A stretch of DNA of 64,000 nucleotides from Cellulomonas sp. URHD0024. GTDB taxonomy: Bacteria > Actinomycetota > Actinomycetes > Actinomycetales > Cellulomonadaceae. A model generated the notes under the pieces. The model saw only the letters and a list, made by a program, of their open reading frames with translations, was not told the origin of the DNA and did no database searches. Shown here piece after piece: positions 55,803 through 64,000 of the stretch. The translations under genes were made by a program, and so were the position numbers. Position 1 is the first letter of the stretch; each line of letters begins with the position of its first letter. The stretch covers positions 187,741 to 251,740 of the forward strand of contig NZ_KE384505.1 in the NCBI RefSeq assembly GCF_000426185.1. Reading direction: 5' to 3'.

Positions 55803-56560
55803 GTCGACTCGCGCAGCAGGTACCCGACGCCGCGCTTGGTGTGGATGAGCGGGGGCAGACGGGTGCCGTCGGGCCCGTCGACCTGGTCGATCTTGCGGCG
55901 GAGGTAGGAGATGTAGGACTCGACGATGTTCGCGTCGCCGCCCCAGTCGTACTGCCAGACGTGGTCGAGGATCTGCGACTTGGACAGCACGCGGCCCGGG
56001 TTCAGCATGAGGTAGCGCAGCAGCTTGAACTCGGTGGGGGACAGATCGATGAGGGTCCCGGCACGGAGCACCTCGTGGGAGTCCTCGTCGAGCTCGAGGT
56101 CGGAGTACCGCAGCACGCTGGTGTCGTCGTCGAGCTCGGGCCGGGTGCGACGGAGCACGGCACGGATGCGGGCGACGACCTCCTCCAGGCTGAACGGCTT
56201 GGTGACGTAGTCGTCGCCGCCGACCGTCAGGCCCTGGACCTTGTCCGCGGTGTCGTCGCGCGCCGTGAGGAAGAGCACCGGGACGTGCTGGCCCTTCTCG
56301 CGCAGACGTCGGGTCACGGTGAACCCGTCCATGTCCGGAAGCATGACGTCGAGCACGACGAGGTCGGGTTCCACCTCGCGCGCGAGCCGCAGTGCTGCGG
56401 CGCCGTCCGCTGCCGCATGGACCTCGAAACCCGCGAACCGCAGCGACGTGGCGAGCAGCTCGCGGATGTTCGGCTCGTCGTCGACGACGAGCAGGCGGGC
56501 CTCAGGGGGTGCCTGCCCTCCCGGGCGAGCGGCGGAGCCTGGGGAGGAGTCAGCACGCAT
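55799..56560 (-). CDS. Response regulator, OmpR family (MprA/TcrX type)
   Basis: A 253-residue regulator with an N-terminal ~20-residue disordered tail, acidic pocket VVDDEPN, phosphoacceptor D71 (VVLDVMLPD), K121 (VTKPFS) and a winged-helix DNA domain ending TKRGVGYLL. The ATG at 56560 is chosen; the frame extends further upstream to 56689 without family similarity. It is the first gene of the pair with the kinase. It is divergent from the amidotransferase-like gene with 170 bp between. Confidence 0.93.
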   Translation of the reverse strand: MRADSSPGSAARPGGQAPPEARLLVVDDEPNIRELLATSLRFAGFEVHAAADGAAALRLAREVEPDLVVLDVMLPDMDGFTVTRRLREKGQHVPVLFLTARDDTADKVQGLTVGGDDYVTKPFSLEEVVARIRAVLRRTRPELDDDTSVLRYSDLELDEDSHEVLRAGTLIDLSPTEFKLLRYLMLNPGRVLSKSQILDHVWQYDWGGDANIVESYISYLRRKIDQVDGPDGTRLPPLIHTKRGVGYLLREST

Positions 56561-56718
56561 GCCTCGAGTCTGGCCCGGATTGCTGGTAGTTCGCTGGATG
56601 TAGGCCGAGTGTTCACGCGGTGAACGCGGCGGGCAGATCGCGACGCAGAAATGGACGATCGTCCACGTTCCGGGCGCGGGCGTGGACACCGCCTTGCTCT
56701 ACCACGTGTGGCGGGGGG

Positions 56719-56724
56719 TACCGT
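56719..56724 (+). promoter_or_regulatory. -10 element of the amidotransferase-like gene
   Basis: TACCGT lies 6 bp before the GTG at 56731, giving a leaderless transcript. A weak -35 TTGCTC is present at 56694. The window between the divergent genes shows no other element. Confidence 0.45.
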
Positions 56725-56730
56725 CTGCGC

Positions 56731-57486
56731 GTGACATCCCCCTCAATCGGTGCCCCTCGCCCGGTCGTCACCGTCATCCAGAGTGCGCCGGACGTTCATC
56801 TCGACCGGTTCGTCCACTGGCTCGGCGACGTCGAACTCCACATCATCGCGGCTTACGCCGGCGAGCCCATGCCGCTTGCCGACGACGTCGGCGACGGTCT
56901 CGTCGTGCTCGGCGGGCACGTGTCCGCCCACGCCGACTCGGTCGCGCCATGGCTTCCCGAGCTGCGCGCGCTGCTCTCGGCCGCCAGCACCCGCGGTGTG
57001 CCCACGCTCGGGATCGGCCTCGGAGCCCAGCTGCTCGCGGTCGCCCGCGGCGGTCGCGTCCAGGTGGCCGCACCTCCCGGTCGCGAGGCGGGCCTCGCCG
57101 ATGTGCGCTGGCGTCCCGAGGCCGCCGGCGACGCGGTCGTCGCGGCCGTCGCTGCGCTCGCGGACGACCGGTACCGCACGCCGCAGCCGAGCATGCACGC
57201 CGACGCGGTGGTCGACCTTCCGCGCGGTGCGGTGTGGCTGGCCTCGTCGCCGATGTACCCGTACCAGGCCTTCCGGGTCGGGTCCGCGTGGGGTGTGCAG
57301 TTCCACCCCGAGGCGTCCGCGGAGACCCTCGGCTCCTGGGCGGACGGGTACGACGACGTCGACACCGACGCCGTCCTGGCGTCCTACGAGGCGCGGGCGG
57401 ACGAGGTGACGGGAGCCGGTCGTGCGCTCGCCGAGTCGTTCGCGGCGCACGTGCGCGCTTCGGCGCAGGAGCCCGCCGGGGTCTGA
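56731..57486 (+). CDS. Class I glutamine amidotransferase-like protein lacking the nucleophile
   Basis: A 251-residue GATase1-fold protein. The domain is complete, with GLVVLGGHVSAH, the nucleophile elbow and the C-terminal VQFHPEAS carrying the His-Glu pair. At the elbow the sequence reads GIGLGAQ where active enzymes have GICLGAQ: residue 96 is Gly (codon GGC, 57016-57018) in place of Cys. The protein therefore should not hydrolyse glutamine unless another Cys replaces it; none is near. It may be a binding or regulatory homologue. The GTG at 56731 is leaderless. Confidence 0.85.
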   Translation: MTSPSIGAPRPVVTVIQSAPDVHLDRFVHWLGDVELHIIAAYAGEPMPLADDVGDGLVVLGGHVSAHADSVAPWLPELRALLSAASTRGVPTLGIGLGAQLLAVARGGRVQVAAPPGREAGLADVRWRPEAAGDAVVAAVAALADDRYRTPQPSMHADAVVDLPRGAVWLASSPMYPYQAFRVGSAWGVQFHPEASAETLGSWADGYDDVDTDAVLASYEARADEVTGAGRALAESFAAHVRASAQEPAGV

Positions 57487-57611
57487 CCCGGGCCGCAGGA
57501 GCCCGCCGAGGGACTGACGGCGGCGCGCCGGAGCCCGGCTGGGTCTGACCCCGGCCGAACGCGCCAGGACGTCATCGTCCGGACGCGGCCATGCCGACGG
57601 TCACCAGAACC

Positions 57612-57647
57612 GCGCGAGGGCGCCCCCTGCAGGGGGCGCCCTCGCGC
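57612..57647. terminator. 36-bp palindromic bidirectional terminator
   Basis: A perfect palindrome around CTGCAG with arms running from GCGCGAGGGCGCCCCC outward, between the convergent amidotransferase-like and XPB genes. The 57487-57590 stretch before it holds degenerate GGAGCCCG...TCTGAC repeats. Confidence 0.85.
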
Positions 57648-57686
57648 CGTTCGGGCGCCGTCGACGAGCGCGCGGGCCCGGCTCCG

Positions 57687-59345
57687 TCAGTCGCGCTCGG
57701 CCGGGTCGAGCCCGAGGTCCTCGGCGTCGACGATCGAGTAGGCGTAGCCCTGTTCGGCCAGGAACCGTTGGCGGTGTGCCGCGAAGTCCTGGTCGACCGT
57801 GTCCCGCGCGACCACCGTGTAGAAGTGGGCGGTGCGGCCGTCGGCCTTGGGGCGCATGATGCGGCCGAGCCGCTGCGCCTCCTCCTGGCGGGACCCGAAC
57901 GAGCCGGACACCTGGATGGCCACGCTGGCCTCGGGCAGGTCGATCGAGAAGTTCGCCACCTTGCTCACGACGAGCTTGGTGATCTCACCGACCCGGAACG
58001 CGTCGAAGAGCCGCTGGCGCTCGCGCACGGGGGTCTCGCCCGTGATCAGGTCGGCGCCGATGTGCTCCGCGAGCGTGTGCAGCTGGTCGAGGTACTGACC
58101 GATGACCAGCGTCGGGTCGCCCTCGTGCTTGGCGACGAGCTGCTCGACGACACGGTTCTTGCCCTTGGCCGTCGCGGCGAGCCGGTACTTCTCCTCCGGC
58201 TCGGCGGTCGCGTAGGCCATGCGATCGGCGTCGGGAAGCGTCAGACGCACCTCCACGCAGTCGGCCGGGGCGATGTAGCCCTGCGACTCGATGTCCTTCC
58301 ACGGGGCGTCGAACCGCTTGGGCCCGATGAGGCTGAACACCTCGTCCTCGCGGCCGTCCTCGCGCACGAGGGTGGCGGTCAGGCCGAGCCGGCGGCGGGC
58401 CTGCAGGTCGGCGGTCATGCGGAAGATCGGGGCGGGCAGGAGGTGGACCTCGTCGTAGACCACGAGGCCCCAGTCGCGGGCGTCGAGCAGCTCGAGGTGC
58501 GCGTAGACGCCCTTTCGCTTCGTCGTGAGGACCTGGTACGTCGCGATGGTGACCGGGCGGATCTCCTTGCGGGCGCCCGAGTACTCGCCGATCTCGTCCT
58601 CGGTCAGCGAGGTGCGCTTGACCAGCTCGTCGCGCCACTGCCGGGCACTCACCGTGTTCGTGACGAGGATCAGCGTGGTCGTCGACGAACGGGCCATGGC
58701 GCCCGCGCCGACGAGGGTCTTGCCGGCGCCGCAGGGCAGCACCACGACGCCCGAGCCACCGTGGAAGAACCCGTCGACCGCCTGCTTCTGGTACGGCCGC
58801 AGGTGCCAGCCGTCCTCCAGCAGGTCGATCTGGTGCGCCTCACCATCGACGTAGCCGGCGAGGTCCTCTGCCGGCCAGCCGAGCTTGAGCAGCACCTGCT
58901 TGAGGTGGCCGCGCTCGGAGGGGTGGACGATGACGTCGGTCGCGTCGATGCGGGCGCCGAGCAGGCCGGCCGTCCGCTTCGAACGAACCACCTCGACCAG
59001 GACGGCCGGGTCGAGCGCGTGCAGGACCAGGCCGTGCACCGGGTCCTGGATGAGCTGGAGACGGCCGTAGCGGGACATCGTGTCGGCGACGTCCACCAGC
59101 AGCGCGTGCGGCACCGCGTAGCGGCTGTACTCGAGCAGGACGTCGACGACCTGCTCGGCGTCGTGCCCGGCGGCTCGTGCGTTCCAGAGGCCGAGCGGGG
59201 TCAGCCGGTAGGTGTGGACGTGCTCCGGGGCGCGCTCGAGCTCGGCGAACGGCGCGATCGCGCGACGGCAGGCCTCCGCCCGGTCGTGGTCGACCTCGAG
59301 AAGCAGTGTCTTGTCGCTCTGGACGATCAGGGGGCCGTCGGTCAC
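57687..59345 (-). CDS. DNA repair helicase XPB (Ercc3-like)
   Basis: A 552-residue superfamily 2 helicase, bacterial XPB. It has the N-terminal damage-recognition-type region, Walker A LPCGAGKTLVGAG, DEVH in VVYDEVHLLPA, motif III LGLTATLVREDG and motif VI RQEEAQRLGRIMRPK. The second RecA domain contains GETPVRERQRLFDAFR. Mycobacteria have the same gene (Rv0861c) next to a helicase-associated partner (Rv0862c), as here. The function is presumed nucleotide-excision or replication-linked repair; bacterial XPB unwinds 3'-5'. Confidence 0.93.
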   Translation of the reverse strand: MTDGPLIVQSDKTLLLEVDHDRAEACRRAIAPFAELERAPEHVHTYRLTPLGLWNARAAGHDAEQVVDVLLEYSRYAVPHALLVDVADTMSRYGRLQLIQDPVHGLVLHALDPAVLVEVVRSKRTAGLLGARIDATDVIVHPSERGHLKQVLLKLGWPAEDLAGYVDGEAHQIDLLEDGWHLRPYQKQAVDGFFHGGSGVVVLPCGAGKTLVGAGAMARSSTTTLILVTNTVSARQWRDELVKRTSLTEDEIGEYSGARKEIRPVTIATYQVLTTKRKGVYAHLELLDARDWGLVVYDEVHLLPAPIFRMTADLQARRRLGLTATLVREDGREDEVFSLIGPKRFDAPWKDIESQGYIAPADCVEVRLTLPDADRMAYATAEPEEKYRLAATAKGKNRVVEQLVAKHEGDPTLVIGQYLDQLHTLAEHIGADLITGETPVRERQRLFDAFRVGEITKLVVSKVANFSIDLPEASVAIQVSGSFGSRQEEAQRLGRIMRPKADGRTAHFYTVVARDTVDQDFAAHRQRFLAEQGYAYSIVDAEDLGLDPAERD

Positions 59346-59390
59346 GTGGACTCCTCGGATGGGGTCGGGGGGCTCGCTCGGTGCGGGGTC

Positions 59391-59444
59391 GGTGTCGTCG
59401 GTGTCGTCGGTGTCGTCGGTGTCGTCGGTGTCGTCGGTGTCGTC
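59391..59444. repeat. 9-bp tandem repeat, six copies
   Basis: GGTGTCGTC is repeated six times without change, filling most of the 100-bp gap between the helicase and its partner gene. It adjoins the partner stop codon at 59446. Nothing else is seen in the gap. Confidence 0.92.
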
Positions 59445-59445
59445 G

Positions 59446-62382
59446 TCAGTGCTGTCGCGCGTCGTCGGGCACGGCGTCCTGGGTGTCTTTCTCGCCGGTC
59501 GGTGGTGGGGGAGCAGGGGTGTCGCGTGTGACCGACGCGATCCGGTGCACCGCGACCGTCAGCTCGGACTCGCGGGCCGGGTCGATCGCCCGCAGGCGAC
59601 CTCCCTCGACACGCAGCGGCCGCAGGAGGCGACGGTCGGGGACACCGCTGGATCCCACCAGCTCGACCCAGACAGCGAACTTCTCGGCTGCCGCCTCGCG
59701 CAGGAGCACCAACGCGTCGACGGGGTCCGCTGTTCCCACCGGGGGTGCCGGCGTGACGTCGGCCTCGATCGATGCGCCCGCTCCGGCGCGTGCTCCTCTT
59801 GCTGTCCCGGCCGATGCTGCCGCGTCGGCCGGTTCGTCGGTGTGGGCCAGGGAGTCCGTGCCCGTGCGTGGGTGGGTCGCCGTCGCGCCTGCGTCGGTTC
59901 GGCTGCCTGCGGTTGGTCTGCCTGCGTCGGTTCGGCTGCCTGCGTCGGTCTGTCCTGCGTCGGTCTGACTGCCTGCGTCGGTTCGTCCTGCGTCCGTTTG
60001 ACTGCCCGGGTCGCGCGGGAACACCCGCGCAGCCGTGAGGAGACTGCCCGGGAGACGTTCGGACTCGTCGGCCCGTCGTTCCTCCTCGGCGCGCCGAAGC
60101 AGCGGGACGAGGGCCATGAGTCGCTCCTCGGAGAGCTGCTCTCGGGCCGGCGGGGCTTCGCGACGACGAGCGGCAGCACCCCGGCGACCGACCCGCCGGA
60201 CCGAGGCGGTCACGTGCAGCACCTGGCCGTCAGGTCCCTCGACGACCGGTGCGAGGCCATGCGCCCGGAGAGCGTCGACGAGCTCGCGCACCGGTGCCTG
60301 CGAGGCGAGGACGGTCGGCGCCAGCCGCACCAGGCCCAGCGTCGCCAGCCTGTTGTCCTCGGCGAGACCGGCCAGCAGCGACGGGTCGTCGGCCCGCAGG
60401 TAGCTCGACGCCGAACCCGCGCGGAGCCGACCATGGCGCCGCGCTGCATCGCGGACGAGGTACTCGAGCGGCTGGGGCAGAGGTCCGCGGGAGTGCGCGG
60501 CGAGCTCGGCCAGGAGGCCGTCCGCGGTGGCGCCCGCATCGAGAGCCCGTCGGACCGAGTCGGGCGTGAAACGGACCGTCAGGGCGCCGCCTCGCGACTC
60601 GACATGCGTGCTCCGGTCCAGCAGGTCCTCGAGCTCTGGGCTCGGCCGTCCGGGAACGACGCCCGTGAGGTCGCCCTGCAGCAGGATCTCGTCGACCGCA
60701 CGTGGCAACGCGGCAGCGAGCGCGTCCGCGGGGTCTGGGGTGTCGGCCGTCGTGACGAGCGGTGCGGACTCGGCCAGCAGGGCGCGGCCCGCGTCGGACA
60801 GCGCGCCGGCGCCCAGGATGCCCAGGCGGCCCGCCTCCAGCAGGACGGCGGCGACCGCTGCAACGGGTGGGACGGAACGCGGGGTGCGCCACCTCAGCGC
60901 AGCGAGCACGCTCGGGGCGTCGAGGACGGTCCCCGCGTCCGCCGCGGCGAGGACGTCGAGCACCGACCGCCGCAGGCGCGGCGCCCACGTGCGTTGCAGC
61001 TCGGGGTCGAGGGCCGCCCGAACCCCACCGCGGTCGTCGCGAGTTCCGACGAGCCACGGCGTGCGCAGGGTGCCGATCCAGGTGCGAGCCAGGACCGCCC
61101 AGCGGTCGGGCACGTCGCGCGCAGACCAGTCGTCGACGGCGACGGTCGGCGCGAACGACGGGGCGTCCTCGCCGTCGTCAGCCAGGAACCCCGCAGCCCC
61201 TGTGAGCTCGATGACGAAGGCGGCCTCCGCCTCGTCGACCTCCAGCAGCTGAGCTGCCCTGCGCAGCTCGCGCACGCCGAGGCCGCCGCCGCGCAGCACG
61301 CTGGGCGGGTTCTGCTCCCAGAGGCGGATCAGGCGTGCGACGAGGAGGACCGACCGTTCGCCCGCCGATGCGGACTCGGCCGCGACGAGCGCCGACGGTC
61401 GGTGAGGTGCACCGGGCGGGATCGTCGGCGGTGTCGCAGGAGCAGGGTGCGTGCGGCCGCCACGCAGGGTGAGGGCGACCGTCCGGGGCAGGACGACGTG
61501 GCGGGCGTCGCCGGGAGCAAGCAGGCGGCGGCGGAGGAGCCAGTCGACGGCTGCGGCCGCCGCGGTGTTGTTGGAGGGCGCGAGTCCGACGGGCGGGCCC
61601 CACAGGAGTGCGTCGAGGACCGGCCGTGCGCCGGTCGGTGCGGCGTCGAGCAGGCCGGGGATCTCGCCCGGGGTCGGTTGGTCCATCGGCGCGACGGCGG
61701 CGCGCCGGTTCCCCGCGCCCGGGTTCGCGAGGCCCGCCGGGTAGGGGCCGAGGATCTCGGCCAGCCCGGGTGACGGGACGAGCACAGGGTCGAGCGGGAG
61801 CCGCGATCTCTGCGTCACGGTCGCTCGTCGGGAGCGGCCGGCCGCCGGTCGCGCTGCGGTCGCCGTCGCCGAACCGCTGGCTGCGGCGCTCGATGCCGGA
61901 CCGTTCGATGTGGCACCGGTCGCCGGATCGGTGGTGGTCGCTCCGGTCGCGGGATGGGTGGTGGTGCCTCCGGTCGTCGGATCGGTCGCAGCCGGATCGC
62001 CCGTCGTCGGATCGCTCGGGGTCGCTGCCGCAGGGTCCGTCGAGCTGTCGTCGTCGGGATAGATGAGTGCGGCGACCAGCGCGAGGCGGATCGCTCGTTC
62101 GACGGCCGCCACCCCGGCCTCGTCGGCCGCACCGACTGCTGCGGGCAGGTCGGAGGCGCGGACCTTGCCGCCGTCACTGAGAGCCGCGACCGCCTCGAGC
62201 ACTTGCAGCACGCTCGCGTCCGAGCCCGCGAGTGCGCGTTCGAGGCTCGATCGGCTCGTCGCCCGCACAGCGAGCGACGACAGCGTTGCCGGCGACGGCG
62301 ACGCGAGATCCGGCCGACTGCGCAGGAGCGCGACGAGCTCGTCGTCGCTGCGCTGGCGCAGGTAGCCGATGAAGGAGGACAT
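59446..62382 (-). CDS. Helicase-associated (Helicase_C_3) protein, XPB partner
   Basis: A 978-residue protein that begins MSSFIGYLRQRSDDELVALLRSRPDL, the start of the actinobacterial Rv0862c family, with the conserved XPB-associated domain in the middle and at the C-terminus. Two low-complexity insertions are striking: residues about 115-165 (Thr-Asp-Pro-Ala-Thr-Gly repeats) and a C-terminal TDAGS/R repeat block (about 790-850), both encoded by imperfect tandem repeats. A TATCGT -10 at leaderless spacing precedes the ATG. It lies upstream of the XPB gene on the same strand, so the two are probably co-transcribed. Confidence 0.9.
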   Translation of the reverse strand: MSSFIGYLRQRSDDELVALLRSRPDLASPSPATLSSLAVRATSRSSLERALAGSDASVLQVLEAVAALSDGGKVRASDLPAAVGAADEAGVAAVERAIRLALVAALIYPDDDSSTDPAAATPSDPTTGDPAATDPTTGGTTTHPATGATTTDPATGATSNGPASSAAASGSATATAARPAAGRSRRATVTQRSRLPLDPVLVPSPGLAEILGPYPAGLANPGAGNRRAAVAPMDQPTPGEIPGLLDAAPTGARPVLDALLWGPPVGLAPSNNTAAAAAVDWLLRRRLLAPGDARHVVLPRTVALTLRGGRTHPAPATPPTIPPGAPHRPSALVAAESASAGERSVLLVARLIRLWEQNPPSVLRGGGLGVRELRRAAQLLEVDEAEAAFVIELTGAAGFLADDGEDAPSFAPTVAVDDWSARDVPDRWAVLARTWIGTLRTPWLVGTRDDRGGVRAALDPELQRTWAPRLRRSVLDVLAAADAGTVLDAPSVLAALRWRTPRSVPPVAAVAAVLLEAGRLGILGAGALSDAGRALLAESAPLVTTADTPDPADALAAALPRAVDEILLQGDLTGVVPGRPSPELEDLLDRSTHVESRGGALTVRFTPDSVRRALDAGATADGLLAELAAHSRGPLPQPLEYLVRDAARRHGRLRAGSASSYLRADDPSLLAGLAEDNRLATLGLVRLAPTVLASQAPVRELVDALRAHGLAPVVEGPDGQVLHVTASVRRVGRRGAAARRREAPPAREQLSEERLMALVPLLRRAEEERRADESERLPGSLLTAARVFPRDPGSQTDAGRTDAGSQTDAGQTDAGSRTDAGRPTAGSRTDAGATATHPRTGTDSLAHTDEPADAAASAGTARGARAGAGASIEADVTPAPPVGTADPVDALVLLREAAAEKFAVWVELVGSSGVPDRRLLRPLRVEGGRLRAIDPARESELTVAVHRIASVTRDTPAPPPPTGEKDTQDAVPDDARQH

Positions 62383-62389
62383 CCGGTCA

Positions 62390-62395
62390 ACGATA
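62390..62395 (-). promoter_or_regulatory. -10 element of the XPB-partner gene
   Basis: TATCGT on the minus strand lies 7 bp before the ATG at 62382, indicating a leaderless transcript. A GTTACC/GGTAAC inverted repeat with a four-base spacer (62435-62450) lies about 45 bp further upstream and may be an operator or the 3' hairpin of the HNH gene. Confidence 0.4.
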
Positions 62396-62587
62396 CGTGG
62401 GTGTGGCCGGGCTCACGTGCGTTCGTGCGATCTGGTTACCAGACGGTAACGATTGTCGGCTCCGGCTGTGGGTCTGGTTCGGCGTCCCTGGGCCACGCGT
62501 CGTACCGGGCCTTGACCTGCGCCGACGAGTGCCGCAACCGAGCCGCCGACACACGGTGCTCGCGCATCTTCGGCCTCCGGCTGGTCC

Positions 62588-64000
62588 TCAGCCGGAGCCG
62601 ACGACGGGTTGGCCGTGCCGGTCGGTGAACATCCATCTGCCTCGGCTCTGGCGGACGGTGATCCTGTGGTCGTGGACCCATGTGTGGTGGGCCCAGCACA
62701 GGAGGCAGCCAGTCGCGACATCGGTGCTCCCGTTGTCACGAGCCCAGTGCTCGGTGTGGTGGATCTCGGACAGTGCGGGCGGTGCCGCGCAGTCGGGTGC
62801 CTGGCAGTGCAGGTCACGAGCGATGATCGCCCGACGTTTGTGTCCGGTGTACGTGCGCTCCGCGCGGCCGACGTTCAAGACCTGCGACTCCGGACCGAAC
62901 ACGATGCGGGTGACCGTCGAGTCGCAGGCGAGGCGGGCCAGGACGGTGTCCGGGATCGGGCCCGTGCCGACGAGCTCAGCGACCGCAAACCGCTCGACAT
63001 CGCCGACGGGCGCGGGTCGTCGTGACAGCCGCGCGCCGGCGTTGGAGAGCGGTTCGCTGTCGCCCGAGTTCGGTTCGTCGTCGCGCGAGAAGTTCGGTTC
63101 GTCGTTGCCCGAGAACGGTGCGACTTCGCCGAAGAAGGGTGGGCCCTGGCCGGGCGACGGCACGCCCTGGCCGGACAACCATGCTCCTTCTGCCGCGGAG
63201 GGTGCGTTCTCGTCGTCGCTCTCGCGGGCGGTCTCGCGACCTGTTGCGCCGTCCCTTCCGTTCCCCGCGTGCGGCGGCTGCTCGTCCCCTGCGGTGATCC
63301 GTTGCCCGAAGCCGGTGCTGGGCTCTGACGCTCGTGAGAGAGCGCGGGTCAGGCTCTCGAGGTCCGTCACGACGCTGATCTGCGGGCGGTGGGTGCCGGT
63401 GGCGCCGGTGAGGTCGTTGTCGAGAACGGTCCGCACCATCGTCGTCAGAGCCGTCGCTCGCTTCCGGCCGGCCGGCTGTCCGGCGCTGGTCGCGGTCCGT
63501 TCGGTCAGCGCCGTCAGCGCGGCTCGGAGTGCATGGCCGTGCTCCGTGGTGAGGAACCCAGACAGGTGGCACCCGTTCGTCGTGTCGGCCAGATCCAGGA
63601 ACTCGGCCTCGCTCGCGTCCCGGTAGCCTCGCTCGTCGGCCTCCGGGTCCGCCTGGGCGGCCCAGCGACGCGCGAGCAGCCGCAGCTGTGCCGGAGGCAG
63701 CACCCGGGCGTGCTCGAGCAGGAATCCCTCACCGCACTCCTGCGCGGACGCGGTCAGCGCCGCGCGACGAGCGTCGGTCGTCGTCGTGATGGACGCGAGC
63801 ACGTGGGCCGCCTCGATCGACACCGCGCCGCAGACCGCGTCCGTTGCCGTGGCGGGCAGGTCGTCGCGCATCGCTCGTCCGAGTCCGACGAGACGTGACG
63901 CCTGTCCGTGCGTCACCCGACCCTCGGCGGCCACCCACGACGTGATCGACCGGTTCCGCGCGTCGAGGGCCCACCACCCGTCCGCCTCCACCACGGCCAC
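62588..64000 (-). CDS. DUF222/13E12-type HNH endonuclease domain protein (5' truncated)
   Basis: The frame continues past the right edge of the window, so the N-terminus is missing; 470 residues are visible. The DUF222 (13E12) region occupies the visible N-terminal part and an HNH nuclease domain the last ~110 residues (CQAPDCAAPPALSEIHH then DNGSTDVATGCLLCWAHHTWVH), with Cys pairs for zinc. A linker (about 230-330) is rich in Gly, Asp, Glu and Pro with repeated DEPN-like pieces. Genes of this family occur in many copies in Cellulomonas and mycobacteria; their role is unknown, perhaps mobile or phage-like. Confidence 0.88.
   Translation of the reverse strand: MAVVEADGWWALDARNRSITSWVAAEGRVTHGQASRLVGLGRAMRDDLPATATDAVCGAVSIEAAHVLASITTTTDARRAALTASAQECGEGFLLEHARVLPPAQLRLLARRWAAQADPEADERGYRDASEAEFLDLADTTNGCHLSGFLTTEHGHALRAALTALTERTATSAGQPAGRKRATALTTMVRTVLDNDLTGATGTHRPQISVVTDLESLTRALSRASEPSTGFGQRITAGDEQPPHAGNGRDGATGRETARESDDENAPSAAEGAWLSGQGVPSPGQGPPFFGEVAPFSGNDEPNFSRDDEPNSGDSEPLSNAGARLSRRPAPVGDVERFAVAELVGTGPIPDTVLARLACDSTVTRIVFGPESQVLNVGRAERTYTGHKRRAIIARDLHCQAPDCAAPPALSEIHHTEHWARDNGSTDVATGCLLCWAHHTWVHDHRITVRQSRGRWMFTDRHGQPVVGSG

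Overview
The window is high-GC chromosomal DNA from an actinobacterium, most probably Cellulomonas or a close Micrococcales relative. This is inferred from the GC-rich third codon positions, frequent GTG/TTG and leaderless starts, PHO boxes of the 11-bp GTTCAC type, CarD, an F420-dependent oxidoreductase, MsiK-like ABC ATPase, WXG100 protein, DUF3263/DUF4031/DUF4032 families, the XPB helicase pair and a DUF222/13E12 HNH protein. I see no prophage, plasmid backbone, insertion sequence or CRISPR array. Apart from repeats, it reads as ordinary core chromosome with a few accessory clusters.

Layout. 0-6.7 kb is the phosphate region: the SenX3-RegX3 two-component pair (PHO box upstream) followed by pstSCAB (PHO box and -10 upstream), closed by a strong terminator. 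6.7-11.6 kb holds a lipoprotein, carD-ispD-ispF (RNA polymerase regulator plus two MEP-pathway enzymes), and a divergent EamA exporter/LysR pair whose exporter gene runs antisense into ispF. 11.7-17.3 kb contains a quinone-type oxidoreductase, then a sugar-lactone oxidase divergent from a coupled TetR-MFS-PLP enzyme operon. 17.5-23.6 kb: cysS-rlmB, an F420 oxidoreductase, a DUF4032 protein and a MsiK-like ATPase. 23.8-28.4 kb is a tandem array of three paralogous membrane-anchored beta-propeller proteins. 28.5-32.7 kb: trehalose synthesis (otsA-otsB) divergent from a Ser/Thr kinase.

32.8-40.8 kb: two unrecognised genes, a membrane protein plus DsbA-like protein, tRNA-Thr, a pentapeptide protein, a NarL-type regulator and sensor, and a small SipW-type secretion module (small secreted protein, signal peptidase, ricin-type lectin). 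40.8-45 kb: ung, DUF3263 with an operator-like inverted repeat, LytR_C protein, cspA, an FAD oxidoreductase. 45.1-51.9 kb: groEL under two CIRCE elements, an aminotransferase, a GntR regulator and allophanate hydrolase; the last two share an unusual promoter architecture. 51.9-64 kb: a pentanucleotide microsatellite, a solo WXG100 gene, an HD hydrolase, an MprAB-like two-component pair, a class I glutamine amidotransferase homologue lacking its nucleophile, the XPB helicase with its partner protein, and a truncated HNH protein.

The best candidates for something undescribed are: the shared 11-bp-phased promoter of the GntR and allophanate hydrolase genes; the two-component/SipW/lectin module; the triple propeller array; the lactone oxidase/TetR/MFS/PLP cluster; and the Cys-to-Gly amidotransferase. 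None is proven from sequence alone.
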